From JAJXWB01 sp047605445 (lineage in GTDB: Bacteria; Pseudomonadota; Alphaproteobacteria; Rhizobiales; Beijerinckiaceae), in assembly GCA_047605445.1 (NCBI GenBank), contig JASGFP010000001.1, positions 1 to 64,000 on the forward strand: a DNA stretch of 64,000 nucleotides, given 5' to 3'. Shown here piece by piece: positions 45,322 through 55,152 of this stretch (its first letter is position 1; each line of letters begins with the position of its first letter). The notes under the pieces were generated by a model, which worked only from the letters and a program-made list of their open reading frames with translations, was not told the DNA's origin and did not search any database. The position numbers and the translations under genes are program-made.

Positions 45322-46356
45322 TCAGCGCACAAAGCCCAGTATGTCCTTGACTGCGACCATATTAGACGACGCGATCTCGCGCGCGCGACCCGCGCCCTCA
45401 CGCAGGATTCCGTCAATATAGGCGTGATCGGCCTGCAGGCGCTTCATCTCCGCGCCGACGGGACCGAGCTTTTCGACGGCCAGATCGACCAGCGCCGCCT
45501 TGAAGCTGGAAAAATTCTGTCCGCCGAAGTCCTTCAGCACGGCTTCCTTGGTAGAGCCCTGAAGGGCCGCGAAAATGCCGACGAGATTTTCGGCTTCGGA
45601 GCGTCCCGCAAGGCCGGCGACTTCAGAGGGCAGCGCTTCCGGATCGGTCTTGGCCTTGCGGAATTTCTGCGCGATCTGGTCGGCGTCGTCGGAGAGATTG
45701 ATGCGGGAATAGTCGGAAGGGTCCGATTTGGACATTTTCTTCGATCCGTCGCGCAAGCTCATCACGCGGGTCGCCGGCCCCTGAATGATCGGCTCGGGCA
45801 GCGGGAAAAAGGCGTCGCCGTGGCCGTGTCGCGCAATAGAATCGGCGAAGTCGTTGTTGAACTTCTGGGCTATGTCGCGGGTGAGCTCCAGATGCTGCTT
45901 CTGGTCCTCGCCGACCGGCACATGGGTCGCGCGATAGACGAGAATGTCGGCCGCCATCAGGTTCGGGTAGGCGTAGAGGCCCACCGACGCGTTCTCGCGG
46001 TCCTTGCCGGCCTTCTCCTTGAACTGCGTCATTCGGTTGAGCCAGCCCAGCCGCGAAATGCAATTGAACACCCAGGCGAGTTCGGCGTGCCCGGAAACCT
46101 GACTCTGGTTGAAGACGATGTTCTTCTTCGGATCGATGCCGGAGGCGAGGAAGGCGGCCGTCACTTCGCGCGTGTGTTTGGTCAGTTCCGCCGGGTCTTG
46201 AGGAACGGTGATGGCGTGCAGATCGACAACGCAATAGATGCAATTGTAGTTCGCCTGCATCTCCACGAATTTCACGAGCGCGCCGAGGTAATTTCCGAGA
46301 TGGAAATTGCCGGTCGGCTGTACGCCGGAAAACACGAGCTGGGGGAAGGCGGCCAT
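45322..46356 (-). CDS. trpS: Tryptophanyl-tRNA synthetase
   Basis: 344 residues from MAAFPQLVFSG; an in-frame ATG at 46413 is upstream without conserved sequence. It charges tRNA-Trp. The class I signature is GNFHLGNYLGALV near residue 16 (HLGN as HIGH), and the KMSKSDPSD loop is near residue 202. Other family sequence includes PVGEDQKQHLELTRDIA. It sits downstream of hslU on the same strand by about 64 bases. Confidence 0.96.
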   Translation of the reverse strand: MAAFPQLVFSGVQPTGNFHLGNYLGALVKFVEMQANYNCIYCVVDLHAITVPQDPAELTKHTREVTAAFLASGIDPKKNIVFNQSQVSGHAELAWVFNCISRLGWLNRMTQFKEKAGKDRENASVGLYAYPNLMAADILVYRATHVPVGEDQKQHLELTRDIAQKFNNDFADSIARHGHGDAFFPLPEPIIQGPATRVMSLRDGSKKMSKSDPSDYSRINLSDDADQIAQKFRKAKTDPEALPSEVAGLAGRSEAENLVGIFAALQGSTKEAVLKDFGGQNFSSFKAALVDLAVEKLGPVGAEMKRLQADHAYIDGILREGAGRAREIASSNMVAVKDILGFVR

Positions 46357-46420
46357 CAGTCCAGAACTCCGAAAAGGCGCGCGCGTCTTATCGCAGGCGC
46401 GCCAGCGGAGCAAACCCGGG

Positions 46421-47716
46421 TTAGAGGATGTAGCGACTTAGATCGACGTTACGCGCGAGATCGCCGATGCTTCGCTCCACGTAGGCGGCGTCGACGACGA
46501 TGGTTTCGCCGGAAATGTCGGGCGCATTGAAGCTCGCTTCTTCCAGAATGCGCTCGAGCACGGTCTGCAGGCGGCGCGCACCGATATTCTCCACGGTGGA
46601 ATTGATTCGCGCGGCGAAAGCGGCGATCGAGGCGACGCCGTCTGGTTTGAATTCGAGGTCAACGCCTTCTGTCGCCATCAGCGCGCGATATTGCTTCGGC
46701 AAGCTCGCCTCGGTGTCGCTGAGAATGCGGACGAAATCGGCCTCGGTCAAAGGCGCGAGCTCGACCCGGATCGGCAGGCGGCCCTGCAGTTCCGGCAGCA
46801 GGTCCGACGGCTTGGAGACATGGAATGCGCCGGAGCCGATGAACAGGATGTGGTCGGTCTTGACCGCGCCATGTTTGGTGGCGACGGTCGTGCCTTCGAT
46901 CAGCGGCAGAAGGTCGCGCTGCACGCCCTCGCGCGACACGTCGCCGCCGCGTCCCTCGCGTACGCAAATCTTGTCGATTTCGTCGAGGAACACGATGCCG
47001 TGATTCTCGGTTTCGCGAATCGCCTCCTGCACGATCTGCTCGTTGTCGACGAGCTTTTCCGCTTCGTCCGCAATCAGCGGTTCGCGCGCTTCGCGGACCT
47101 TCATGCGACGGCGGGTCGGCTTCGACCCTTTGCCGAAGAGGTCGCCAAGCGAAACAGCGCCTATCGCGCCCGGCATGTTCGGCAGTTCGAAAAAGGGCGC
47201 CGAGCCGCCAGAGGCCGTCGTCTCGATCTCGACGTCTTTTTCCTCGAGCTCGCCAGCGCGCAGCATCCGCCGGAAGGAATCGCGCGTCGATTGCGAGGCG
47301 TTGGCGCCGACCAGCGCGGTCACCATGCGCTCCTCAGCCGCGCCTTCGGCGCGCGCCCTGACCCCTGCGCGCTGCCTGTCCTTGCCGAGGGCGATAGCGA
47401 CCTCCAGCAGATCGCGCACGATCTGCTCGACATCGCGGCCGACATAGCCGACCTCGGTGAATTTGGTCGCTTCGACCTTGAGGAACGGCGCCTGAGCGAG
47501 CTTGGCGAGGCGGCGGGCGATTTCGGTCTTCCCGCAGCCAGTCGGGCCGATCATCAGAATGTTCCTTGGCAGAACTTCCTCGCGCATCTGGCCTTCGAGC
47601 TTCGAGCGCCGCCAGCGGTTGCGCAGCGCAATGGCGACCGCGCGCTTGGCCTCCGCCTGGCCGACGATGTAGCGGTCGAGCTCGGAAACGATCTCGCGGG
47701 GCGAGAAGTCGGTCAT
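46421..47716 (-). CDS. hslU: ATP-dependent protease ATPase subunit HslU
   Basis: 431 residues, complete. HslU unfolds substrates for the HslV peptidase. The AAA+ domain has Walker A MIGPTGCGKTEIARRLA near residue 56, Walker B IVFLDEIDKI near residue 245, and the insertion I domain in between. The C-terminal end SRYIL is the HslV-docking tail. It is 15 bases downstream of hslV, giving hslVU in one transcript. Confidence 0.97.
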   Translation of the reverse strand: MTDFSPREIVSELDRYIVGQAEAKRAVAIALRNRWRRSKLEGQMREEVLPRNILMIGPTGCGKTEIARRLAKLAQAPFLKVEATKFTEVGYVGRDVEQIVRDLLEVAIALGKDRQRAGVRARAEGAAEERMVTALVGANASQSTRDSFRRMLRAGELEEKDVEIETTASGGSAPFFELPNMPGAIGAVSLGDLFGKGSKPTRRRMKVREAREPLIADEAEKLVDNEQIVQEAIRETENHGIVFLDEIDKICVREGRGGDVSREGVQRDLLPLIEGTTVATKHGAVKTDHILFIGSGAFHVSKPSDLLPELQGRLPIRVELAPLTEADFVRILSDTEASLPKQYRALMATEGVDLEFKPDGVASIAAFAARINSTVENIGARRLQTVLERILEEASFNAPDISGETIVVDAAYVERSIGDLARNVDLSRYIL

Positions 47717-47731
47717 GCCAAGTCCTTGTTT

Positions 47732-48295
47732 TCAGATGGAATCGATCGATTCCACGACAATATTGCGGTTCGTGTAGACGCAGATGTCGGCGGCGATTTC
47801 CAGCGAGCGGCGGGCGATGGCCTCGGCGTCCATGGGTCCGTCGATCAGGGCGCGGGCGGCGGCCAGCGCATAGTTCCCGCCCGACCCGATCGCCATCACG
47901 GCGCCTTCCGGGCCGGCTTCAGGCTCGAGGACGTCGCCCGTTCCCGACAGAAGGAAGGCGGACGAGGCGTCGGCTACCAGCATCATGGCTTCGAGCCGTC
48001 GCAAATATCGGTCGGTTCGCCAGTCCTTGGCCATTTCAATGGTCGCGCGCATCAGCTGACCGGAAAACTGCTCCAGCTTGGCCTCCAGCCGCTCGAACAG
48101 GGTGAAAGCGTCGGCGGTTGCGCCGGCGAAGCCCGAAATTACATTGCCCTTGCCCAGCCGCCGGACCTTGCGTGCGTTGCCTTTGACCACTGTCTGGCCG
48201 AGCGAGACCTGGCCGTCGCCGGCGATGGTCGTCCGGCCGCCCTTGCGGACGAGAACGATGGTTGTCGCATGCCAGCGCAGCTCTTCCTGCTTCAT
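47732..48295 (-). CDS. hslV: ATP-dependent protease subunit HslV
   Basis: 187 residues from MKQEELRWHATTIVLV. HslV is a proteasome-like threonine peptidase. The active Thr is expected in ATTIV after N-terminal processing, and GDGQVSLGQTVVKGNARKVRRL is the family hallmark (cited in part), with GSGGNYALAAARAL near residue 135. Reading could extend upstream to 48412, but the conserved start is here. It is divergent from hisB by 137 bases, a probable two-way promoter region. Confidence 0.96.
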   Translation of the reverse strand: MKQEELRWHATTIVLVRKGGRTTIAGDGQVSLGQTVVKGNARKVRRLGKGNVISGFAGATADAFTLFERLEAKLEQFSGQLMRATIEMAKDWRTDRYLRRLEAMMLVADASSAFLLSGTGDVLEPEAGPEGAVMAIGSGGNYALAAARALIDGPMDAEAIARRSLEIAADICVYTNRNIVVESIDSI

Positions 48296-48432
48296 GCCGC
48301 CGATCCTCTTGTCGGGCGTTGACGCTCTTGTCGAATTTCTGCCCGCCGGGGCCGGCCGCCATGCGCCATCGGCGTGGCAAACGACGGAATTTCCGGGTAG
48401 AAGGGCGCGCAAGCATTCACGGGGCTACGGAT

Positions 48433-49020
48433 ATGCGTCGCGCGACCGTTCAGCGCAAGACCAAGGAAACTGACATTTCCCTCACAGTCGTTCTCGACGG
48501 CTCGGGGAAATCCTCGATCTCGACCGGCGTCGGGTTTTTCGACCACATGCTGGACCAGATTGCCCGTCATGCCCTGTTCGACCTGGAGATATCAGCCAAA
48601 GGCGACCTGCATATCGACGACCACCACACGGTCGAGGACGTCGGGATCGCGCTCGGGCAGGCGATCAAACAGGCGCTCGGCGACCGCAAGGGCATCCGCC
48701 GCTACGCCACCGCCTACGTGCCGATGGACGAGGCCCTGACGCGCGCCTCCATCGACCTGTCCGGCCGCGCCTTTCTCGTGTTCGAGACGTCGTTTCCGAC
48801 GCCGAAGATCGGGACCTTCGATACCGAACTGGTGCGCGAATTCTTCCAGGCGATGACTGGCAATTGCGCTGCCAATGTCCACATCGACACGATCCGGGGC
48901 GCCAACAGCCATCACATCGCCGAATCCTGTTTCAAGGCTCTGGCCCGCGCCTTGCGTGAGGCGGTCGAGATCGACCCGCGTCAGGCCGACGCGATCCCCT
49001 CGACGAAAGGCGTTCTGTAA
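48433..49020 (+). CDS. hisB: Imidazoleglycerol-phosphate dehydratase
   Basis: 195 residues from MRRATVQRKTKETD. HisB performs the sixth step of histidine synthesis. Metal-binding HHT is in IDDHHTVEDVGIALG near residue 62, with a second metal motif in NSHHIAESCFKALARALREA near residue 158; FFDHMLDQIARH is near residue 38. It lacks the phosphatase half found in enteric HisB. It is the first gene of hisB-DUF2628-hisH-hisA-hisFE-coaA. Confidence 0.97.
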   Translation: MRRATVQRKTKETDISLTVVLDGSGKSSISTGVGFFDHMLDQIARHALFDLEISAKGDLHIDDHHTVEDVGIALGQAIKQALGDRKGIRRYATAYVPMDEALTRASIDLSGRAFLVFETSFPTPKIGTFDTELVREFFQAMTGNCAANVHIDTIRGANSHHIAESCFKALARALREAVEIDPRQADAIPSTKGVL

Positions 49021-49024
49021 TCAG

Positions 49025-49408
49025 ATGGCTCGAGCGCCGACCATGTTCACCGCCCATGCCGAACGGGATGGGCCCTTGCGGCTCATTCCGCACCGCTTCA
49101 CATGGGCCGGTCTCTGGTTCGGCCCGCTGTGGCTTCTGGCGCAACGACTGTGGTGGCCTGCCGCAGCCGTCGCAGCGATTGGGGCGATGCTGATCCTTGC
49201 GGCGCGGTGGGGCGCAATAAGCGCCGGCGCCGCCGAATTGGCCTGGCTGCTGCTTTCGGTTCTCATCGGTCTCGAGGGGCAGGAATTGCGCCGGCGGGCT
49301 TTGCTCCGCCGCAGCGCGCCTCTGTCGGGTTTCGCGTATGGACACGATGAGGCGGAAGCTCTTGCGCGGGAGGCTTTCAGGGCAGCCTCTGGAAGGACAG
49401 CGTCGTGA
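49025..49408 (+). CDS. DUF2628-type small membrane protein in the his cluster
   Basis: 127 residues from MARAPTMFTAHAERDG. Two or three hydrophobic stretches are visible: residues about 25-45 (WAGLWFGPLWLLAQ), 48-62 and 70-85. The pattern HRFTWAGLWFGPLWLL is typical of the DUF2628 family. The gene sits between hisB and hisH, which is a conserved place in Rhizobiales, but no function is known. Its stop overlaps the hisH start by four bases. Confidence 0.78.
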   Translation: MARAPTMFTAHAERDGPLRLIPHRFTWAGLWFGPLWLLAQRLWWPAAAVAAIGAMLILAARWGAISAGAAELAWLLLSVLIGLEGQELRRRALLRRSAPLSGFAYGHDEAEALAREAFRAASGRTAS

Positions 49409-50058
49409 CCGTCGCTCTGGTCGACTACGGTTCGGGCAATCTGCATTCGGCGCGCAAGGCGTTCGAGCGCGCCGCGCGCGAATGCGGCTTGTCCGCCTCG
49501 AGCATCACTGTGACCGCGGACCCGAACGTGGTTCGTCTCGCCGATCGCGTCATCCTTCCAGGCGTCGGCGCCTTTGCCGATTGCCGCAATGGCCTCGAGG
49601 CGGTCGAAGGCATGACGGAGGCGCTGACCGAAATCGCCTTGCGCCGCGCGCGCCCCTTTCTCGGCATTTGCGTGGGCATGCAGCTGATGGCCACGCGCGG
49701 GCTCGAGCACGAAACGGTCGCGGGCCTCGACTGGATCGGCGGAGACGTCGTGCAGATCCAGCCGGCCGACGCCTCGCTCAAGGTCCCGCACATGGGATGG
49801 AATACATTGACGGCGCGGCGGGTCCACGCGCTCCTTCGCGATCTTCCTCTCGGAGAGACCGGGCGCCACGCTTATTTCGTTCATTCCTATCACTTCAAGC
49901 CGCAGAATCCGGATGCCGTGATAGCCGAAGTGGACTATGGCGGTCCTCTGACGGCCATGATCGGGCGTGACAATCTGGCCGGCGTTCAGTTTCACCCTGA
50001 AAAGAGCCAGTCGCTCGGGCTGAAGCTCATCTCGAACTTTCTCCGGTGGTCGCCGTGA
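49405..50058 (+). CDS. hisH: Imidazole glycerol phosphate synthase subunit HisH
   Basis: 217 residues. HisH is the glutaminase that supplies ammonia to HisF. The class I amidotransferase triad is intact: Cys in FLGICVGMQLM near residue 91, and His and Glu in GVQFHPEKSQ near residue 196. VDYGSGNLHSARKAF is at the N-terminus. It overlaps the next gene by four bases (GTGA). Confidence 0.97.
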   Translation: MTVALVDYGSGNLHSARKAFERAARECGLSASSITVTADPNVVRLADRVILPGVGAFADCRNGLEAVEGMTEALTEIALRRARPFLGICVGMQLMATRGLEHETVAGLDWIGGDVVQIQPADASLKVPHMGWNTLTARRVHALLRDLPLGETGRHAYFVHSYHFKPQNPDAVIAEVDYGGPLTAMIGRDNLAGVQFHPEKSQSLGLKLISNFLRWSP

Positions 50059-50793
50059 TCCTGTTTCCCGCAATCGACCTCAAGAACGGCGAATGCGTCC
50101 GCCTCATTCATGGCGACATGGACAAGGCGACGGTCTTCAACGTCGATCCCGTGGCTCAGGCGGTCGAATTCGAGCGCCTCGGCTTCGAATATCTGCACGT
50201 CGTCGATCTCGACGGGGCTTTTGCCGGCCGGCCGATGAATGCGCAGGCCGTGGAAGGCATGCTCGGCCGTTTGAAAATCCCGGTGCAGCTTGGCGGCGGC
50301 ATTCGCGACCTGCGTACGATCGAGGGCTGGCTGAGCAAAGGCGTCACGCGTGTCATCATCGGCACGGCCGCGGTGCGCGATCCGAGCCTGGTGCACGAGG
50401 CGGCCCGTCTCTACCCCGGCCGAATTGCGGTGGGCGTCGACGCGCGCGAAGGGCTTGTCGCAATCGAAGGCTGGGCGCGGACATCGACCGCGACGGCGGT
50501 CGACATCGGCCGTCGTTTCGAGGACGCCGGCGTCGCGGCGATCATCTATACCGATATTATGCGCGACGGCGTCATGCTCGGCCTCAACATCGAGGCGACG
50601 CTGGCGCTTGCGGAAGCGGTCTCAATTCCCGTCGTTGCATCCGGCGGTCTCGCCTCGCTCGACGATGTGCGTCGCTTGCTGATGCCAGATTGTGCGCGGC
50701 TCGCCGGCGCGATTTCTGGCCGCGCGCTCTACGACGGCCGATTGCAGGCGGACGAAGCGCTTGCGCTCATCCGGCAGGCTCGCGAGAACGTCC

Positions 50794-50801
<8 letters not shown>
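50055..50801 (+). CDS. hisA: 1-(5-phosphoribosyl)-5-[(5-phosphoribosylamino)methylideneamino]imidazole-4-carboxamide isomerase
   Basis: 248 residues from a GTG whose GTGA overlaps the hisH stop; an earlier GTG at 50046 adds three residues. HisA isomerises the ProFAR intermediate. The two catalytic Asp residues are in FPAIDLKNGECVRL near residue 8 and in IIYTDIMRDG near residue 170. The phosphate-binding loops VQLGGGIRD and VASGGLASL are intact. Its end overlaps the start of hisFE by eight bases. Confidence 0.95.
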
Positions 50802-51888
<1,087 letters not shown>

Positions 51889-51908
51889 GGGTGAGAGTGA
51901 AGGGCGCC

Positions 51909-52877
51909 ATGGACCAGCGGGTTGGTCACAGCCAGACGAACGGGGCCCTGTCGCCCTATCGGCATTTCACTCGCAGCGAATGGGCCGCGCTACGCGCCGA
52001 TACGCCGCTCACCCTGACCATCGAAGATCTCACGAAGCTCCAGTCGATCAACGACCCGATCTCGGTCGAGGAAGTGATCGCAATCTATTTGCCGCTTTCG
52101 CGTCTGCTTGCTCTGTATGTCGCAGCGACCCAAGGCCTGTTCAAAGCGACGCAACGCTTCCTCGGCGCCGAGGACGGCAAGGTGCCTTACATCATCGGCG
52201 TCGCGGGTTCGGTGGCCGTCGGCAAGTCGACGAGCGCGCGCGTCCTGCAGGCGCTGCTGTCGCGCTGGCCGAACACGCCGAAAGTGCAGCTTGTCACGAC
52301 GGATGGCTTTCTTCTCCCCAACGCCATTCTGGAACGCGACGGTCTGATGGAAAAGAAGGGCTTTCCGGAAAGCTACGACCAGACCACGCTCATCCGCTTC
52401 CTGTCCCAGATCAAGGCCGGTCAGCCTCGCGTCGAGGCCCCGGTTTATTCGCATCTGACCTATGACGTGATCCCAGGCGAATCCGTCTTTGTCGATCGGC
52501 CTGACATTCTCATCGTCGAAGGCGTGAACGTCCTGCAGCCGAGCCGATTGTCGCGCGACGCAAACGAAACTCCGTTCGTATCGGATTTTTTCGATTTCTC
52601 CGTCTATCTGCACGCCGAGGATTCGATTCTTGAAAGATGGTACGTCAATCGCTTCATGCGGCTGCGCGAGACAGCCTTTCGCGATCCGCAGTCCTATTTC
52701 CGCAAATACGCAGATCTCAGCGACAGCGAAGCAATGGAAGTGGCGACGTCCATCTGGTCTCGCATCAATCTGCGCAACCTGCATGAAAACATTTTCCCGA
52801 CGCGCGCCCGCGCCAGCCTCGTCTTGACCAAGGGCGACACGCACAAAATCGAGCAGGTCGCGTTGCGCAAGCTCTAG
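51909..52877 (+). CDS. coaA: Type I pantothenate kinase
   Basis: 322 residues from MDQRVGHSQTNG. CoaA phosphorylates pantothenate, the regulated first step of coenzyme A synthesis. The P-loop GVAGSVAVGKSTSARVLQ is near residue 98, followed by VQLVTTDGFLLPNA and KKGFPESYD. The family end HKIEQVALRKL is present. It is 20 bases after hisFE in the same direction, which is the usual his-coaA arrangement in Rhizobiales. Confidence 0.95.
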   Translation: MDQRVGHSQTNGALSPYRHFTRSEWAALRADTPLTLTIEDLTKLQSINDPISVEEVIAIYLPLSRLLALYVAATQGLFKATQRFLGAEDGKVPYIIGVAGSVAVGKSTSARVLQALLSRWPNTPKVQLVTTDGFLLPNAILERDGLMEKKGFPESYDQTTLIRFLSQIKAGQPRVEAPVYSHLTYDVIPGESVFVDRPDILIVEGVNVLQPSRLSRDANETPFVSDFFDFSVYLHAEDSILERWYVNRFMRLRETAFRDPQSYFRKYADLSDSEAMEVATSIWSRINLRNLHENIFPTRARASLVLTKGDTHKIEQVALRKL

Positions 52878-52886
52878 AATTGTCCC

Positions 52887-54005
52887 TCAGCGGCCCAGTT
52901 TCACGCGCGACCATTCGCGAGTGATGGTTTTCTGGATGTCGGCGTCCTTGGCCGAGACGGTGAATAGTTTTCGTTCCGTGGCCTCGTCGGGATAAATCGA
53001 CCTGTTATTCGCGACGTCGTCGGGAAGCAGCGGCTTCGAAGCGCTGACCGGATTGGCGAAATTCGTGACCTGCGTGTTGCGCGCCGCAATTTCGGGGCGC
53101 AGCAGAAAGTCGATGAACTTGTGCGCTTCAGCGACGTGTTGCGCATCTTTCGGAATTGCGAGCGCGTCGATCGACATCAACGTTCCTTCGCGCGGGATGA
53201 CATAGGCGATGTCAACGCCGGCGCCTGCCTCGCGCGCGCGCGTGCGGGCCTGGAAACTGTCGCCGGCCCAGCCGATCGCAAGGCAGATGTCGCCATTTGC
53301 CAAGGCATTGATGTATTCGGATGAGTGGAACTTGCGCACATAAGGCCGCACGCGCGCAACGACCTCGGCGGCTTTGCGGACGTTTGCGGCGTCCTTGAGC
53401 TCAGGCGACAGGCCGGCGTATTTCGCCGCGATCGCAAGAAGGTCTTCGGGACTGTCGAGGAAATAGACGCCGCAATCGGCGAGCTTCTTCATGATCTCCG
53501 GTTTGAACACGACATCCCACGTGTCCATTGCCTTGTCGCCGAGCCGGTCTTTGATTTTGGACGTGTTGTAGGCGATTCCGGTCGTGAACCACATGTAGGG
53601 GGCGGAGAATTCATTGCCGGGATCATAGGCGGAAAGCCGCAAACTTATTTCCGGCGCAACGCCCTTCAGGTTCGGCAGGAGAGCCTTGTTCAGCTTCTGG
53701 AATACGCCGGCCTTGATCTGGCGCTGCAGGAAGGTGGCGGAAGGCACGACGATGTCGTAGCCCGTGCCCCCCGCCAGCAGCCTGGTCTCGAGAATTTCGT
53801 TGGAATCGTAGGTGTCGTAGATGACCTTGATACCGGTCTCCTTGGTGAATTCCTCCAGAGCTTTCTGGTCGATATAATCGGTCCAGTTTGCGACATTCAG
53901 CGTCGATCCTGCTTTCGCCGCGCCCGGCGTGGCGAACGGGCTCAGGCAAACGGCAAGCGCGGCCAGACAACGAGCGAAATGGTGCATCAGCAATACGATT
54001 CTCAT
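52887..54005 (-). CDS. Polyamine-type ABC transporter substrate-binding protein (PotF-like)
   Basis: 372 residues with a Sec signal: hydrophobic stretch to about residue 28, with cleavage likely after GAAKA. The mature start LNVANWTDYIDQKALEEFTKETG is characteristic of PotD/PotF proteins, as are DSNEILETRLLAGGTGYDIVVPSA near residue 68 and GWAGDSFQARTRAREAG near residue 240. It should bind spermidine, putrescine or a related cation. No permease or ATPase gene is adjacent, so it is an orphan. It converges with coaA, nine bases between stops. Confidence 0.87.
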   Translation of the reverse strand: MRIVLLMHHFARCLAALAVCLSPFATPGAAKAGSTLNVANWTDYIDQKALEEFTKETGIKVIYDTYDSNEILETRLLAGGTGYDIVVPSATFLQRQIKAGVFQKLNKALLPNLKGVAPEISLRLSAYDPGNEFSAPYMWFTTGIAYNTSKIKDRLGDKAMDTWDVVFKPEIMKKLADCGVYFLDSPEDLLAIAAKYAGLSPELKDAANVRKAAEVVARVRPYVRKFHSSEYINALANGDICLAIGWAGDSFQARTRAREAGAGVDIAYVIPREGTLMSIDALAIPKDAQHVAEAHKFIDFLLRPEIAARNTQVTNFANPVSASKPLLPDDVANNRSIYPDEATERKLFTVSAKDADIQKTITREWSRVKLGR

Positions 54006-54049
54006 GAGGCGATCCTATTCGGCCGTGCGCGCAAGTCGATTGCCAATAT

Positions 54050-54514
54050 ATGACTGAGCCGCGCGCCCACCTCTTGCCGGTCGTCGAGCGCGCTCCGGCG
54101 ATCGCCCGGGGCGTGTGCCGCCATTTTGCGGCGGCAGGCTGTTCCACCATCACCGAGATGCGCCTTCCCGACGGACGTCGCGCCGATGTCGTCGCCGTTG
54201 CGCCGGACGGAACGGTGCATATCGTCGAGATCAAGTCCTGTGTCGTCGATTTTCGCGCCGACCGGAAATGGCCCGACTATCGTGAATTCTGCGACAGTCT
54301 CTTTTTCGCAATCGACTTGGCGACGCCGCCCGGAATCATTCCGCAGGAGGTCGGCTTGATTGTCGCGGATGGATACGGCGCGCAGATCGTCCGTGCAGGC
54401 GCCGAACACCGCTTGTCCGCAGCGAGGCGCAAAGCGGTCATTCTGAGATTTGCGAGAACGGCAGCGGACAGACTGCTCGCGGTTCAGGACCCGGTGGCCC
54501 GTGCGCGGTCCTGA
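54050..54514 (+). CDS. mmcB: MmcB-family DNA repair protein
   Basis: 154 residues. MmcB is an alphaproteobacterial protein implicated in DNA damage tolerance with the ImuAB-DnaE2 pathway in Caulobacter. It has a PD-(D/E)XK nuclease-like core: EMRLPDGRRADVVAVAPDG followed by HIVEIKSCVVDF near residue 64, where the Asp, Glu and Lys sit. It lies between divergent and convergent neighbours, 45 bases from the PotF-like start and seven bases from the actR stop. Confidence 0.85.
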   Translation: MTEPRAHLLPVVERAPAIARGVCRHFAAAGCSTITEMRLPDGRRADVVAVAPDGTVHIVEIKSCVVDFRADRKWPDYREFCDSLFFAIDLATPPGIIPQEVGLIVADGYGAQIVRAGAEHRLSAARRKAVILRFARTAADRLLAVQDPVARARS

Positions 54515-54520
54515 TCCCGC

Positions 54521-55102
54521 TCAGCGCGGAGCGCGCTTGGCGAGAATGCGCTGCAGCGTGCGGCGATGCATGCTCAGCCGGCGCGCGGTTTCCGAAACAT
54601 TCCGGCCGCACAATTCGTAGACACGCTGGATGTGCTCCCAGCGCACGCGGTCGGCGGACATCGGATTCTCCGGCAAGTCCGCGTGATCGGGCGTGATCGA
54701 CCGCAGCGCCGCGTCGATCTCGTCGGCGTCGGCGGGCTTGGCCAGATAATCGAAGGCTCCGAGCTTAACGGCCGTCACGGCCGTCGCGATGTTGCCGTAC
54801 CCCGTTAGGATCACGCCGCGGGCCTCGGGACGCTTCGCCTTCAGTTCCGAAATAATGTCGAGACCGTTGCCGTCGCCGAGGCGCATGTCGATCACGGCGA
54901 AAGCCGGGGCGTCGATCTCGACGGCTTTGAGCCCGTCGGCGACCGATGCCGCTGTCCGCACACGATAGCCGCGCGCCTCCATCGCCCGGGCGAGCCGTCC
55001 GAGAAAGGCAGCATCGTCGTCGACGATCAGCAGTGAGCGGTCGCCGGCGTCGCCGTCACCCTGTTCGGGCCTGTCCGCCGCCTTGTTCTCTTCATATGCC
55101 AT
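54521..55102 (-). CDS. regA: ActR/RegA/PrrA-type redox response regulator
   Basis: 193 residues from MAYEENKAAD. The receiver domain shows VDDDAAF near residue 28, phospho-acceptor Asp72 in VIDMRLGDGNG, GYGNIATAV and KPADADEID. The C-terminal Fis-like HTH NVSETARRLSMHRRTLQRILAKR is cited in part and is close to the invariant RegA DNA-binding helix. RegA switches respiration, photosynthesis, hydrogen and nitrogen genes with redox state. It is 50 bases downstream of its kinase gene. Confidence 0.93.
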   Translation of the reverse strand: MAYEENKAADRPEQGDGDAGDRSLLIVDDDAAFLGRLARAMEARGYRVRTAASVADGLKAVEIDAPAFAVIDMRLGDGNGLDIISELKAKRPEARGVILTGYGNIATAVTAVKLGAFDYLAKPADADEIDAALRSITPDHADLPENPMSADRVRWEHIQRVYELCGRNVSETARRLSMHRRTLQRILAKRAPR

Positions 55103-55152
55103 GAACGCTCTATCCGGGTTTGACCGGAAGGCGTCAAGGGTGGCCCAGGGGT

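Noticed and set aside
46691..48322. 543-residue plus-strand open frame across hslU and hslV
   Set aside because: Antisense shadow of two complete conserved genes.
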